64,000 nucleotides of DNA, taken from assembly GCA_905178155.1 (NCBI GenBank), contig CAJINV010000003.1, positions 5,671,985 through 5,735,984 of the forward strand, in the 5' to 3' direction. The translations under genes and the position numbers were made by a program. Below, piece after piece: positions 45,101-54,557 of the stretch; the first letter of the stretch is position 1; every line of letters starts with the position of its first letter. The stretch comes from Amoebophrya sp. A120 (taxonomy: Eukaryota; Sar; Dinophyceae; Syndiniales; Amoebophryaceae). Below the pieces are notes generated by a model. The model had not been told where the DNA came from. It ran no database searches and worked only from the letters and a program-made list of their open reading frames with translations.

Positions 45101-46764
45101 TCAAAAACGGGCTTCGCACAACAGACACTGTTGTAGCTAGAATATTAAATCTGCAAACATTATTCTACATGGCCATTCGTAGTTGTTCACGCCGAATTGG
45201 GCGCAGGCCTTCACAATCTTGTTGTACAGCACGCCCTCGGTGGCGCCCTTCACGTCCTGGAAGAACACCACAAACACGCTCTTCTTCACTTCCTTCCCTG
45301 TCTTGGGGTCGACGATCAGATCGCCGATGGGAGTGAAGTTGGTAAACGAGTTCCCACGCGACATGCGGAACAGGAACCGGGCAAACCGCTGCTGGTCCTC
45401 TTCGCAGATGGTCCCCGCGATGTTGGAAAACGTCATACCTATAAACGTGTCAGGTTTGCCAAAGAAAATCGGGAAAAGAAGTAGACGCAGACAACTATGA
45501 CATGTGGTAGCTGCTCTTTTACTTAGTTCTTTCTCTTTTGCGTTGTTGACGTCACTGAAAAGCATAACCACGTTTCTCAGTGACGCGCCCCGATGTTCTT
45601 TGACACTTTGATAAAAATAAAGAGCGCCAAGTACTATACCGCCTTCCACTTTGGCCGTATCCAGCAGCTGGTCCGTGGTTGCGCCTGTTCGCACCAAGGT
45701 CCCAAAGGTGCTCAGCGAAGTCTCCACCACCCATTTTTCTTCAATAGCCTGGTTACGCTCTGCAGTTTTAGGTGCAATGCAAAAGTAAGATAGGGTAGAG
45801 GCTGCGTTTTTGGATGGGTCTACTCATCTGCACCGACAAGTTTCATCAGACCCGTACGTACATGTTGATTGTGGTGAAGTAAATCTTTACATCATTCGTG
45901 AAGACGAGAATTGTTCCAGGTAAAAACAAAAACAATGACAAACACAAATAAACATTAACATTCTAAAAATAGTAAAACCAGTAATCAGAGCGGCGTTGTT
46001 CGCTTTGAAATCCACAAATTGCTTGTAAACCGCCTTCAAATCAGCTTCAACCGCGTCGAGTTTGTACTTATCAGCTTCCTCCAAAAAACCGTCAACGTCA
46101 TTCTTGTAGTACGCAAATCCGAACTTCGATACCTCCGCGATCAGGAACCTAGGCAGGTGAAAAAGAATTGCAAGAATAACGCTTTCTTTATTGCGCGTCT
46201 TCAGCTCCCGGGTTTTCCTTCATCTTCGTGTGCCAACAGTCGGTGTTTGCGCATGGCTAGCAGCAAATAAATGTTCCCTTACGGGACGATGCACAGTGGG
46301 ACATGTTGTTTATTGATTGAGGCAACAAAACAACCAAGCAAAAGAAGTAATCGGTGTATCAACTGCTCTCCAAAGAACTGCGCTTACCGCACAATGCGCT
46401 CCGCATCATCCAAGCGCTGCACGTACTTCTTGTAGGGCCGCGCAGCATTCACCTGACTCCCTTTCATATCCTGGAACTGGATTTGGGTGCCTGTATCCAT
46501 GCCAAATCTTGAGTCAAGCCAAAGACTTGCGTCAAGTCAACTAAACTTACCGCGCCACGAAGATCGATGCAACGCACCGGAAACTTCGGTTAGCGGAAGG
46601 TCGTTCTGGAAAACACCGTCAAGCGTTCCCGATTGAGGAAGATTGACTTGACTCAAGATTCGCAAATGATATCCCTTGCCAATCACGTTCATGAAGGTGG
46701 GTGCCTTTTCCGCAGGTAGCACCAGCACGCCCGGGGCCATGTCCTCCGAGCGAAGGAACCCCAT
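42118..46764 (-). CDS. V-type H+-ATPase subunit a, copy C (793 aa)
   Basis: Exons: 46764-46672, 46488-46388, 46148-45979, 45759-45640, 45438-45169, 45017-44956, 44796-44704, 44354-44063, 43828-43642, 43459-43320, 43153-42645 and 42462-42118 (2382 nt, in frame). This is the most compact copy, of normal length for the family. The N-terminus is MGFLRSEDMAPGVLVLPAE. NAPTYFRTNDFLGPFQDLV, TFPFIFGIMYGDVGHG and GIDPAWAGAQNELLFMNS lead into the membrane domain. The TM7 arginine lies in [20 protein letters not shown], and the second arginine in [15 protein letters not shown]. Three introns are introner units and eight are GT-AG, none at the positions used in copies A or B. The close fit to the family makes it the best reference for checking the splice model of the other two. 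Confidence 0.95.
44360..44703 (-). mobile_element. Introner-like intron, family B, perfect 5-bp TSD
   Basis: A 344-bp unit. TIR: TATTGTGAGGAAAAATATCC against TATCCTGAGTAAAAGCGTCC, then CCAYCCCA on both arms. CCAGT flanks it at 44355-44359 and 44704-44708. Excision gives [14 protein letters not shown], matching [14 protein letters not shown] in copy B, which has no intron there. No canonical boundary fits. Confidence 0.9.
44802..44955 (-). mobile_element. Introner-like intron, family C, perfect 5-bp TSD
   Basis: A 154-bp unit. TIR arms GCAAAAGTATCGTACTCGTA and GCAAAAGTGTCGTACTCGTA lie just inside the TAT…ATA ends. TTTCT flanks both sides (44797-44801 and 44956-44960). Excision joins LVADKK to KAQLAFES in frame. 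No GT-AG, GC-AG or AT-AC solution. Confidence 0.9.
46494..46671 (-). mobile_element. Introner-like intron, family F
   Basis: A 178-bp unit with strong TIRs sharing AATCTTGAGTCAAG just inside TATC ends, plus an inner CAAGTC/GACTTG repeat. The flanks GCCTG and TCCCT are poorly matched. Excision with 5 nt joins MNVIGKG to TQIQFQDM in V-ATPase copy C. Confidence 0.75.
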
Positions 46765-47683
46765 CTTGCGTGCAGTGTTTAATACAGTCAACACTAGTAC
46801 TCAAGCTACCTCAAAGATCTTTCTCCTAGTTCTGCTACTATCCATATCAAACGACGAGACGCATTAAAACCGGAACAAGGTATAGAAAATGCACGAAACT
46901 TCAACTTCATTTGACCATTGCATGAAATGTCCTCCGGACACAGAAGTTGCAGGCGCGAGCGGCACTTGCTTGCCACAAACGAAAAACAAAAACTGTAGTA
47001 CTTATGCAGAAGAAAGATGCACATGCCGCGACGCGTCTTCCAGCGCGCTGGCAGCAATGAAAAAATAGACTTACAAACCAGATGGTGAGTCAGAACGAGA
47101 AATAAATGATGGAATCACGACCTATCGTAAGGCAGCATCGAGACCGATGAGCTGCAAAAAATGGATAGTTCGAGAACACTGAGACGCCGGGTGCAATCGT
47201 CGAATCTGCCAGTGACAAGAGTAAGTCCATTTTTCTTCACGATAGAAGGAGTATAAAGCTGCGTATAGTAGCTTTGGATCCAATTCTCGAAGCAACAAGT
47301 TCGCGACTCAAGTTCCAGCGAATGCTGAAGAAAGTCCAGCCATATTTGCGCTTCTCATCCCGATTCGGCAATGTGTCGCGTCGTCCTAGCTCACGGTAAG
47401 CGTGCCAATGGAAGCGAATGCCGGCGACAGACCAGTGGGAAGATCAGTTCCGAGGGCCTCATAACTGCACCCCTGCGCATGCTGTGCGTACCGGCAGTAG
47501 CACACGGTAGCCGTCAGACCTGTTTTTTCCGTTGATGATCATGCTGCGATAGACAGAACACCTCAGGCTTAGCGCAAACAGGCAGAACACAAACCATACT
47601 TTAAGCGCCAAAAAAACGAGTTGTGCTTATTGCCCTCTTCAAGCATTTTCCTGGAGGTAGAAGAATCATGATCGGGGCAAAAA
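46765..47683. other. Spacer upstream of V-ATPase copy C
   Basis: No supported exon. AT/GC-balanced sequence that includes the 5' region of copy C. No promoter element recognised. Confidence 0.4.
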
Positions 47684-47968
47684 TCAGATGATAGTTCCGC
47701 ATAGGTCCTTACTGCTGACGAGTGTCCCAACGTTGAAGACTTTCTTCTTGTCCGAGGGTCCGGTCAGTGGCGCGTAACTTTCTGCGCTGAGGTCTGGATG
47801 TCTGAAGGCGCAGTCAGTCGAGTTGGAGATTCGAAGGAAATCGGTGGCTTGCAAATTGCTGCCCTCCACCACGACAAAGCAAACCGAGCTCGCGGTGCAC
47901 GCAAAGCTCTGCTCTTCCACTGCCGTGGGGCACGAGCCGCTGTGCGGGTCAGTCCAGCAACGGAGCGC
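47684..47968 (-). CDS. Possible last exon of an unrecognised Cys-containing protein
   Basis: 285 nt open in phase 0 from a CCTTACCAG|GCGCTC acceptor to a stop. The peptide has paired cysteines (RCWTDPHSGSCPT, FACTASSVCFVVVEG), like an extracellular beta-sandwich repeat. It sits 54 bp behind the stop of the SPFH gene on the same strand. I could not join it to the SPFH gene in frame (that gene closes without it), so it is either an alternative 3' exon or part of another gene. Confidence 0.35.
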   Translation of the reverse strand, partial: ALRCWTDPHSGSCPTAVEEQSFACTASSVCFVVVEGSNLQATDFLRISNSTDCAFRHPDLSAESYAPLTGPSDKKKVFNVGTLVSSKDLCGTII

Positions 47969-48021
47969 CTGGTAAGGGATGTTTGTCGAAAACTGAATGT
48001 TGAACCTCTACTATGACCTCA

Positions 48022-50051
48022 CTACATACGATCCTTTCCTTGCGACTTTGTCTTTGAGCCGTGGGAGATGTGATACAGCATATATACCTCCGGCTTCATG
48101 AGGTGCAGCCTGGCGTGGTTTTCCGTGCCCTGCAGGTTTTGCAGCCATATGTAGTTGAACATGTTCGCCGTGGTCATGTTCGTGTTTTTTTGCACGGCCC
48201 GGTAACTGGTAATTTCGGCCCGCAGGTCCTGCGTCAGGATTTGCAGCGCTTTTTGCTTCTCATTGAACATTTGGCGCGCTTCGAATATCCTGCGTAAAAA
48301 CGTCCCCCCCCCCCCGAGCCCTGCTGTCATGCAATTCTGCAAGCCAAAAAAATCTCTCATGCGCAGCGGCCCCACGAGGATCATCAGGGTGCTGCGCTAG
48401 CTAAACACGATGACACTATACGCGGAAACTCGTCATGCGAGAGGGCCAAAGCTTCTGAAATTCTGTATGCAAAGTTCCCATTTTGAGTCTGGGTGGGGAC
48501 GTTAGATTCACTCTGAATATCGAACACCTTTTGATTTGTCTCCACCATCGCCTCGTCGAACATGCGCTGTCGCTTGTTCGCGGCCTTCACCTCGGCGTCT
48601 TTCACTTCGAACTCGACCTGTTCAATCTCTTGCCGGATCTGTTCCGTCGCCGTTAGTTCCTCTTCGAACGCCGTGGGTAGGTCGATGGTCAACAGCTGCA
48701 AGTCGTCGAGCAGCCCGCAGTGTGCATTGCAAACACGTCCTCGGCGTCTGGAAATTGTGATGCTAAAACAAACGCACTGACTGTTCCATCGCCCATTTTC
48801 ACCACGGAAGCAAGCCTCCGCAGGCGCTGGAACGGCATTGGGTCGGGACCGCGAAAACATGGCGCGCATCTCTTCATTCCCGGATACTCATAAGTACATA
48901 AGTATTTTCATCCTTACTCTGGAAATTGTGATGCAGGAGTCCCTGCCGGTCCAAAAACGTGCATCGCATGAGCAGCAAAAGCCGCACAGTTCTTGCCAGC
49001 AGACAAGACAAATCTCATGCGAAACAGGCATGGCAGGACCCCGGCAGAACCTGATATGCTAACTCACGCATTCTAGACGACCTCACCGGGCATACAAGAC
49101 TTGCATGACAAACAGTCGCATTCTTCCAGACCCGGACACGTTTGCAGTGGGTACGCCGTCCGCCTCAATCCGCTGCGTGAGGTGGGTCTGCATCGCGGCC
49201 GATATCAGGTGGAAAAGCATGGCACTCGTACCAATTGCAGTCACGCATGACAAAGTAGACCTTTCGCAACCTACACCTTCAGGAGCATTACGAAGTCTAC
49301 TTTCCTTGATGCAAAAAATTTTTGTGATGGAAATCTTTGTACTAGTACGATACTTTTGCGATGCGTAGCCTCAATCTCCGTACGGTTGTAGAAGAATTCG
49401 AAGGCGGTCCAGTTCGCTGCCGTGTCGCGCAGCATGTTCCGCGCCGTAAGAACGTAGGCGTAGTCGTACCGGAGCCCCCAGTCGTAGTAGATCCGTAAAA
49501 TGCTCGACATGTCCTCCACGAGCCGGTACTGGTAGTTCAGGTCCAGAACTACCTCCAGTCCGTCGTACGTGCGGGCCTCCAGATGCTTGTAGGTCGACCC
49601 CGGAAACTGCACGGTCTGCTGGTCTTTGGGGTACCTGGGGGATCAGGAGGGAAAGTGCGATAGAAACGCTATTGCGAGCGGTTCTTGAGCGGCGAAAATT
49701 TCCGTGCCCCCTCTGAAATAATCAATAAAAGTGCCGCGGATCGATCAGCATTTCTTGTAATCACGGAATGCGTTTTTTGGGATGGATGCGTGCTCTTTGT
49801 TCTGTGTGATGCACTGAGTTATACGGATTGAAGCAATCCTTATACACTTTGAAGCTGTGGCCGACTCCGAGCATGTGCCGCCCCGCTGGATAGAGCTTCT
49901 CCTCGGCCACGCTTTTCGACACGCTGGAGTAGTCGAGTCCCATCTCCGTGGCCTCCAAGACGGAGAAGGAGACGGCGATTAACACGATGCCGGTTATCAA
50001 CCCGGAACAGCAGCAACACGCTGCGCAATACCTCAAAGCACTGTCGCTCAT
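48022..50051 (-). CDS. Membrane-anchored SPFH (stomatin/prohibitin-like) protein, about 331 aa
   Basis: Exons 50051-49846, 49634-49368, about 49221-49154, 48715-48520 and 48280-48022 close in frame with a TAG stop. A Cys-rich N-terminus followed by one transmembrane helix (SGLITGIVLIAVSFSVLEA) precedes the SPFH domain: a beta-strand part (PAGRHMLGVGHSFKVYPKD), VVLDLNYQYRLVED, and NMLRDTAANWTAFEFFYNR. Then a Glu/Lys/Ala-rich helix (EIEQVEFEVKDAEVKAANK) typical of the family's coiled coil follows. Such proteins build ring-like scaffolds on membranes. The CAACCCCC run just before the helix could be palmitoylated. The first intron is GT-AG; the other three are introner units of three different kinds, leaving exon 3 at only about 65-68 nt. 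The exact start of exon 3 is ambiguous by 3 nt. Which SPFH branch is unclear. Confidence 0.8.
48286..48519 (-). mobile_element. Introner-like intron, family B, perfect 5-bp TSD
   Basis: A 234-bp unit. Its inner arms share AACGTCCCC and the TATCCTG.GTAAAAACGT start of family B (compare 44360-44703). TCGAA on both sides (48281-48285 and 48520-48524). Excision gives NQKVF|EARQMFNEKQKAL in frame. A tempting 7-bp repeat (GATATTC) at the same ends gives the wrong frame. Confidence 0.88.
48721..49153 (-). mobile_element. Introner-like intron, family A, longest copy (433 bp)
   Basis: TIR arms TGTGCATTGCAAACACGTCC and TACCCACTGCAAACGTGTCC, a diverged family A pair with (T)CTGGAA. The flanks are CGCAG and CGCCG. 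It holds an internal repeat of CTGGAAATTGTGATGC at about 48750 and 48918, suggesting a nested or duplicated element. Excision joins QRIEADG to GLLDDLQLL in frame. Confidence 0.8.
49218..49367 (-). mobile_element. Introner-like intron, family C, decayed
   Basis: About 150 bp. One arm, TACGCATCGCAAAAGTATCG, followed by TACTAGTAC, is clearly family C (compare 44802-44955). The other arm keeps ACTCGTACCAATTGCAG. The flanking duplication is lost, and the 3' cut is uncertain by 3 nt. Excision joins RTEIEA to (M)LFHLISAAM. Confidence 0.65.
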
Positions 50052-50490
50052 TGCGGACCTGCAGCACCGATTCTACGTCGCAGAGAGGCTACGTCAAGTT
50101 GCTCAGTGGACCAAAAACCGAGTGCGTTCCAGCACTAAAGGCACTTTACGCGACCGCCCAGATGTGCTCCCGCTTTACTTCTTCCAGGTGGGAGCAAGCC
50201 AGACAACGACGCCTTCATTCTTTTGAAGCGACAAACGCAGCGCGCACCGCCGTCTCTTTCACAGACCCGCCTCTCTCAGCGACCATCATAACCCAGAAAG
50301 GAAAAAAAACAAGCGAAACCCTTTCAAAGTAGTGTACAAATTCGGGCACAAGACCAGCATGTGTGAACACTAGAACCGGCGTAGCAAAGAGGCGAAAAAC
50401 ACTTTGAAACAAGCGAATATATTCATTATAACACTGTGTCGCCTATCAGGTTAAGTACTGTTCTCGAGGAGGTGGAGGATCTTCCGAAAA

Positions 50491-51522
50491 TCATTTCATG
50501 CAAATGCCAAGGAGATCCAGCATATCGTGGCCTGACATTTTTGATGTTGAAAACTTCTCGCGTAGATGATTTTTCTGTGCCTCACTTCGCACGCCGCGCC
50601 AGAATGCCGGCCACAAGTCCTCCACGGAGTAAAACTCCTGCAATTTTCGCCGCATTTGTCGCCAGGCCAGGGGGTTGTGTTTGGGGTTTTGCGCGAAGAG
50701 GATGTACATGTTGGGATTCGTCTCGAACAGATCGGCAACGGTCTGGAGCAAAAGCGCTACATGCTCGGGGCTGTAAACCAAGTCGGCACACAAGCACAGA
50801 TCCACGTGAAGCACCGGAGTAGAGTTTTCTCCGGGCGTTGCGGCAGCGGTGGTCTCTCTGCTTCCCCAGGCAAGTGTCATATTCTCTATTCGCCGCAACC
50901 GCCTCACGCCTGTTCCGTGACTGCCCGCGTCCTCCGGTTGTGCCCCGCAGTGGTAGTTCCAGGAGAAGAGGAAGCTGTTGCGCGCGATGTTTTTCTGGAG
51001 CAAATCCTGCATCTGCGGCAAGTCGGTGAGAACAACGCTATCGCAGTCCACCGCTGCGGCTGCCACGAGGCCGCAGACTCCGGTGCCCGCGCCCAATTCT
51101 AGTACGTTCGGATAATAGTACCCCTCGAAAAAGTTCGCATGCAGCAAGAACTGGGCTAGCAATTCAGCAGACTCCCACACGGTGCAGCCGGTGTCGAGTG
51201 GATCGTCCTCGGTCCTTCGTGTCGTGTGTAGGAGTTGTACAGCTGTGGTCGTCGTGTTAGAACTGCGCTCCGTGCTCTCACTACTTTTCAAGTGTTCAGA
51301 CGGCGGGGAAAAATTTGCTGCCGCGTCGTTCTCGCTTGATATAATTCCATCACAGCTCTGTTCTTCTGGTTCGTCGGCAGTAGTCAAGGGACGAATCTCG
51401 GGGCGGCGCTGCAAAACCGAAATGCAGCACCCCTGTGGCGTCGCGATGTCGAACGTATCGCGAAACCGCGCCGCAAACGTCGCGTCCGCGCCGCGCTGTT
51501 GTGGATTTGGTCGTGACACCAT
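50491..51522 (-). CDS. Class I methyltransferase, METTL21/Methyltransf_16-like, 343 aa
   Basis: A single uninterrupted exon starting MVSRPNPQQRGADATFAARF. After about 100 residues of Ser/Thr-rich linker comes TVWESAELLAQFLLHANFF, then the SAM-binding motif I VLELGAGTGVCGLVAAAA, the acidic loop SVVLTDLPQM, and a later strand VDLCLCADLVYSPEHVALLL. D-x-x-Y at that place (ADLVYSPE) matches the DxxY motif of the family 16 protein-lysine methyltransferases. The likely substrate is a lysine in another protein; which one cannot be told. It is the only gene of this size here without any intron, which may point to a retrocopy or to chance. Confidence 0.85.
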   Translation of the reverse strand: MVSRPNPQQRGADATFAARFRDTFDIATPQGCCISVLQRRPEIRPLTTADEPEEQSCDGIISSENDAAANFSPPSEHLKSSESTERSSNTTTTAVQLLHTTRRTEDDPLDTGCTVWESAELLAQFLLHANFFEGYYYPNVLELGAGTGVCGLVAAAAVDCDSVVLTDLPQMQDLLQKNIARNSFLFSWNYHCGAQPEDAGSHGTGVRRLRRIENMTLAWGSRETTAAATPGENSTPVLHVDLCLCADLVYSPEHVALLLQTVADLFETNPNMYILFAQNPKHNPLAWRQMRRKLQEFYSVEDLWPAFWRGVRSEAQKNHLREKFSTSKMSGHDMLDLLGICMK

Positions 51523-52089
51523 CGGTCGTCATGCGTGCTTCTCACGGTAGAGTTTCTGGGTGGACATTTTGTCTTCTACTAGCAACAGGGGTCATCTCCG
51601 CCCTTGAGTTGACTTACGAAGCATGATGATGATTCTAAAATCCGGGTATCGTGTCGCGTGAAAGTGTACTTTTGCATCGTGTCGCTTCGTTTTGTGTCAC
51701 TGCTGCATGTATGTTGGCCGGGCCAGTGAAATCGTGCCCTGAGAGACGAGATCCGCTGCTTCTACAAAGCTTTTTTTTCGGAGCCTTCTGAATGTAGACG
51801 TTGAGAACCTGCATTTCCACATGCTGAGCCGCGGCAGAAGGATCTTTCCAAACTGTTTCGTGAAAAAAGCTGGCGCGGCAGAAGAACAGCGGTCGTGTCT
51901 CGCCCTGCCAAAAGCGCGGGTGTGTATGTTTATCGTAATTCTTGGAATGGTGTGACGACTCAATTTTGTTGATCTATCTTCAGCCTCGGTTTCATTGCGT
52001 TGAAAATTTCTCGTCGAGGGGCTTGAAGATCGCTGTGGTAGTGAAGATGAAGCCAATATTTAATGACGCGCAGCTGCGACAAAGCCCCT
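51523..52089. other. Spacer, no supported gene
   Basis: Short frames only. It contains the 5' region of the methyltransferase and the 3' region of the glycine-rich protein. Confidence 0.4.
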
Positions 52090-54557
52090 TTACTTTCCTT
52101 TTTTCCACCCTTTACTTGTTTTCGAACGGTCTCCTGGTCGCCCACCGAAACCTCCTCCGCCACCACCCGAGTGGCCTTTTTGATCATAGTAACTGCCGCC
52201 CCCTTTGCTACCGCCGCTACTCTTTTGGTCGTGGTAGCCGCCGCCACTCCCGCCTTTGCTGTTGTAGGATCGGCTGCTGTGCCCCCCGCTGCCTTTCTGA
52301 TCGTAGTAGCTACCGCCGCCGCCCTTGCCGCTGTTCTTTTGCTCGTAGTATCCTCCGCCGCCGCCTTTGCCCCAGTGGTTACCCCCTGTCGTGGAAATCA
52401 TAAAAGCAGCTCGAGCGTGTCATTGGCACGAGCCCTGCGCCACATGAATTAGAATCCTCTTGGAGACAGGGGCAACGGAACATCAAAAAAGCATAAAAGT
52501 ACTGCACCGGTGGCATGCAATGTAGCAAAGATACGACAATCAGAAACTGTGCGACTACTACTACTACTTGCCCGGAATACATAGATGGCGCTCCCAAAAC
52601 AAAAAGTACCTTCCCGCGAGGCGTTGCGGCTGCTCGGCCGGTACTCGTAGGAGCCACCGCCCTTGTTCCCCTTAGCACCCTTGTCCTTTGCCCGGCCGCG
52701 GTCGCTCTCAAGTGGCTGGTCGAGCCCCGAGCCCATTCCGGCGCCCGTCCACCGCTTCACCGTGGTTTGCACTTTGGCGCCCTGCATGTCCTTGGCCGAC
52801 AGCATCACATTATGGATTGCAAAAGTGTCTGGGTCTGGAAGATTGCCAGGTTTGTCATGCAGGTTTTCCATAACCCATGAGGTCTGGTATGTAGGACATA
52901 GCATGACAGATTGTGCGAAGCCTTTCCAATGCCTATCCTGCATGAGAAACTGCCTCTCGATTAGGTCAAAAGTGCACAACCTTTGGCAATCATGCAACAC
53001 AGTTTTTTGCCTTAGTCAGATTTAGCATGACGAGTTGCATTCTTCCAGACCCAGACATTTTTACATTTGATACACATTGGCCTTCGTCACATCCTTGCCG
53101 ATGTCTTCCACCGTGTAGCCCTCGGGAACCCCGCCACGATCCGGCACGTGTCCGATTAGGATGCTCTTCACCACCGACTGCACCGCGTACCGGCTGCTTA
53201 TCTGTGTTTCAGCAAGTAGCGGAAAGAAAATGGAAGGTCTTGCTCCGGCTTACATCCAGTCCAAGACCGGCCTGTGTTCGATCCAGTGCTATAGGAACGT
53301 GCGTCGTGAGATGAAACTGAGAGTACAAGTCAAAAGCCGTTGCTAAATGAAAGCAAAAATACTGCACCTTGTCCGTGTCAAATATAGCCCCGTCGGCCTG
53401 CAACAAATGCCACATTCCGACCTGCCGCGTGTCGTTTTTCCATCGCCGTTATCCACAACGAACATCGCCCTAAGACTTAAATGAAACCAAATCGTCATGC
53501 AGGAGCGCACAGCATCATGGAGAGATAGTGAGTAACGAATTTTCAAACAATTTGCTGTCAAGAAGTTGCACTTTAGTCATGTATGTTTCAGTATGAAACA
53601 GACGATAAGTAAATAAATCATGTCGTCCCGCAATTTCTATAGGAGTCCAATGCTAAGACGAGTTCGCTGGTGATAAACAGCTAGCAATCACTTGGTTGAT
53701 CTCCGCCTGGTTCTTCTCCACGGAATGTGACCGCAGAAACGCTTGAATGGTGACATCCAGCCTTCGCGATAAAACCGACCGGCGGACCTTGTACCTGCAG
53801 CCGGCGCAGTGGTAGTTTTTTCACTAAGTTTAAGCAGAGTACAATCGGTGTATTCGGTCAGTATAATTTCAACGGATCATGACAACCGGAATGACATTTC
53901 CTTGAAAAGAACAACAGGCATCTTTTTTCCTGTACTACAACAGCCATTTGCAATGTTCGCATCTCACCGCTTTGTTAACGAAATCAAAGCTGAATGTACT
54001 CATTATTCAAGTCGTCCATGACTTGCAGCAGCCGGGTGGTTTCGGCCATGCCCAAGTTCCAGGCCGGCATCAGCAAGTTGGGCGAAGGCGGCGGCAGCGG
54101 TCGGGTCCGCAGCTCCTCCAACTGGCTCGCGACGGAGCCGGGCGGGAGCGCCAGGTGCGTGGCAATGTCCTGCACCTGCGTGGCGATTTGCTGCACCGCG
54201 GGCGCGTGCTCCACGTCGGCCAGGTCCACGCTCGACCGGAGCGCGGCCCCCGCTTCGAGGCGGGCGCACTGCAGGTCCACGAGCAGTGCGTGCAGCAAGG
54301 CCTCGTTGTTTGGGGAGGATGACGAGGAGGAAGAACTGCTGCTGCTGCTGCCGAGGTAGCCCCGGTCCCGGATGAAATCCGTAACGGACGGCGCGAAGGT
54401 TGGCGCGGTGCTGGGTTCCAGCGCCAGGAGCTCGCTGATCACTTCTCGCGCCAGTGCCTCGAAATTCTCTGTGTTTGCCAGTAGCAACACCTCGTGTTTT
54501 TGCAGGGCGTTCGTCGGCCGCCCATTCCAGTGCTCGTACCGCGTATGCAACGAAACT
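52090..54557 (-). CDS. Unrecognised protein with glycine-rich tail (N-terminus missing)
   Basis: Six exons chain in frame: 54557-54000, 53794-53692, 53421-53368, 53201-53073, 52805-52610 and 52385-52090 (1336 nt plus an upstream exon). The first visible exon enters at phase 2, so the start lies upstream of a CTGCAG acceptor. It has an acidic helical part (around LQKHEVLLLANTENFEALAR), a poly-Ser run of about 12, and a helical stretch. The middle (YKVRRSVLSRRLDVTIQAFL … GMWHLLQADGAIFDTDK … KSILIGHVPDRGGVPEGYT) looks like an ordered domain that I do not recognise. The last 100 residues are Gly/Ser/Tyr/Lys repeats (GGGSYYDQKGS type), like RNA-binding or phase-separating tails. One intron is a family A introner and four are GT-AG. 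Confidence 0.65.
52811..53072 (-). mobile_element. Introner-like intron, family A, perfect 5-bp TSD
   Basis: A 262-bp unit with TIR TATGGATTGCAAAAGTGTC / TATCAAATGTAAAAATGTC plus TGGGTCTGGAAGA. CACAT on both sides (52806-52810 and 53073-53077). Excision joins DVTKANV to MLSAKDMQG in frame. No canonical splice pair is possible in the repeat. Confidence 0.9.

Noticed and set aside
48273-48531. 7-bp repeat GATATTC at the ends of the SPFH family B unit
   Set aside because: Using it as the duplication shifts the reading frame. The overlapping TTCGA repeat restores it and fits the TAT…ATA ends.
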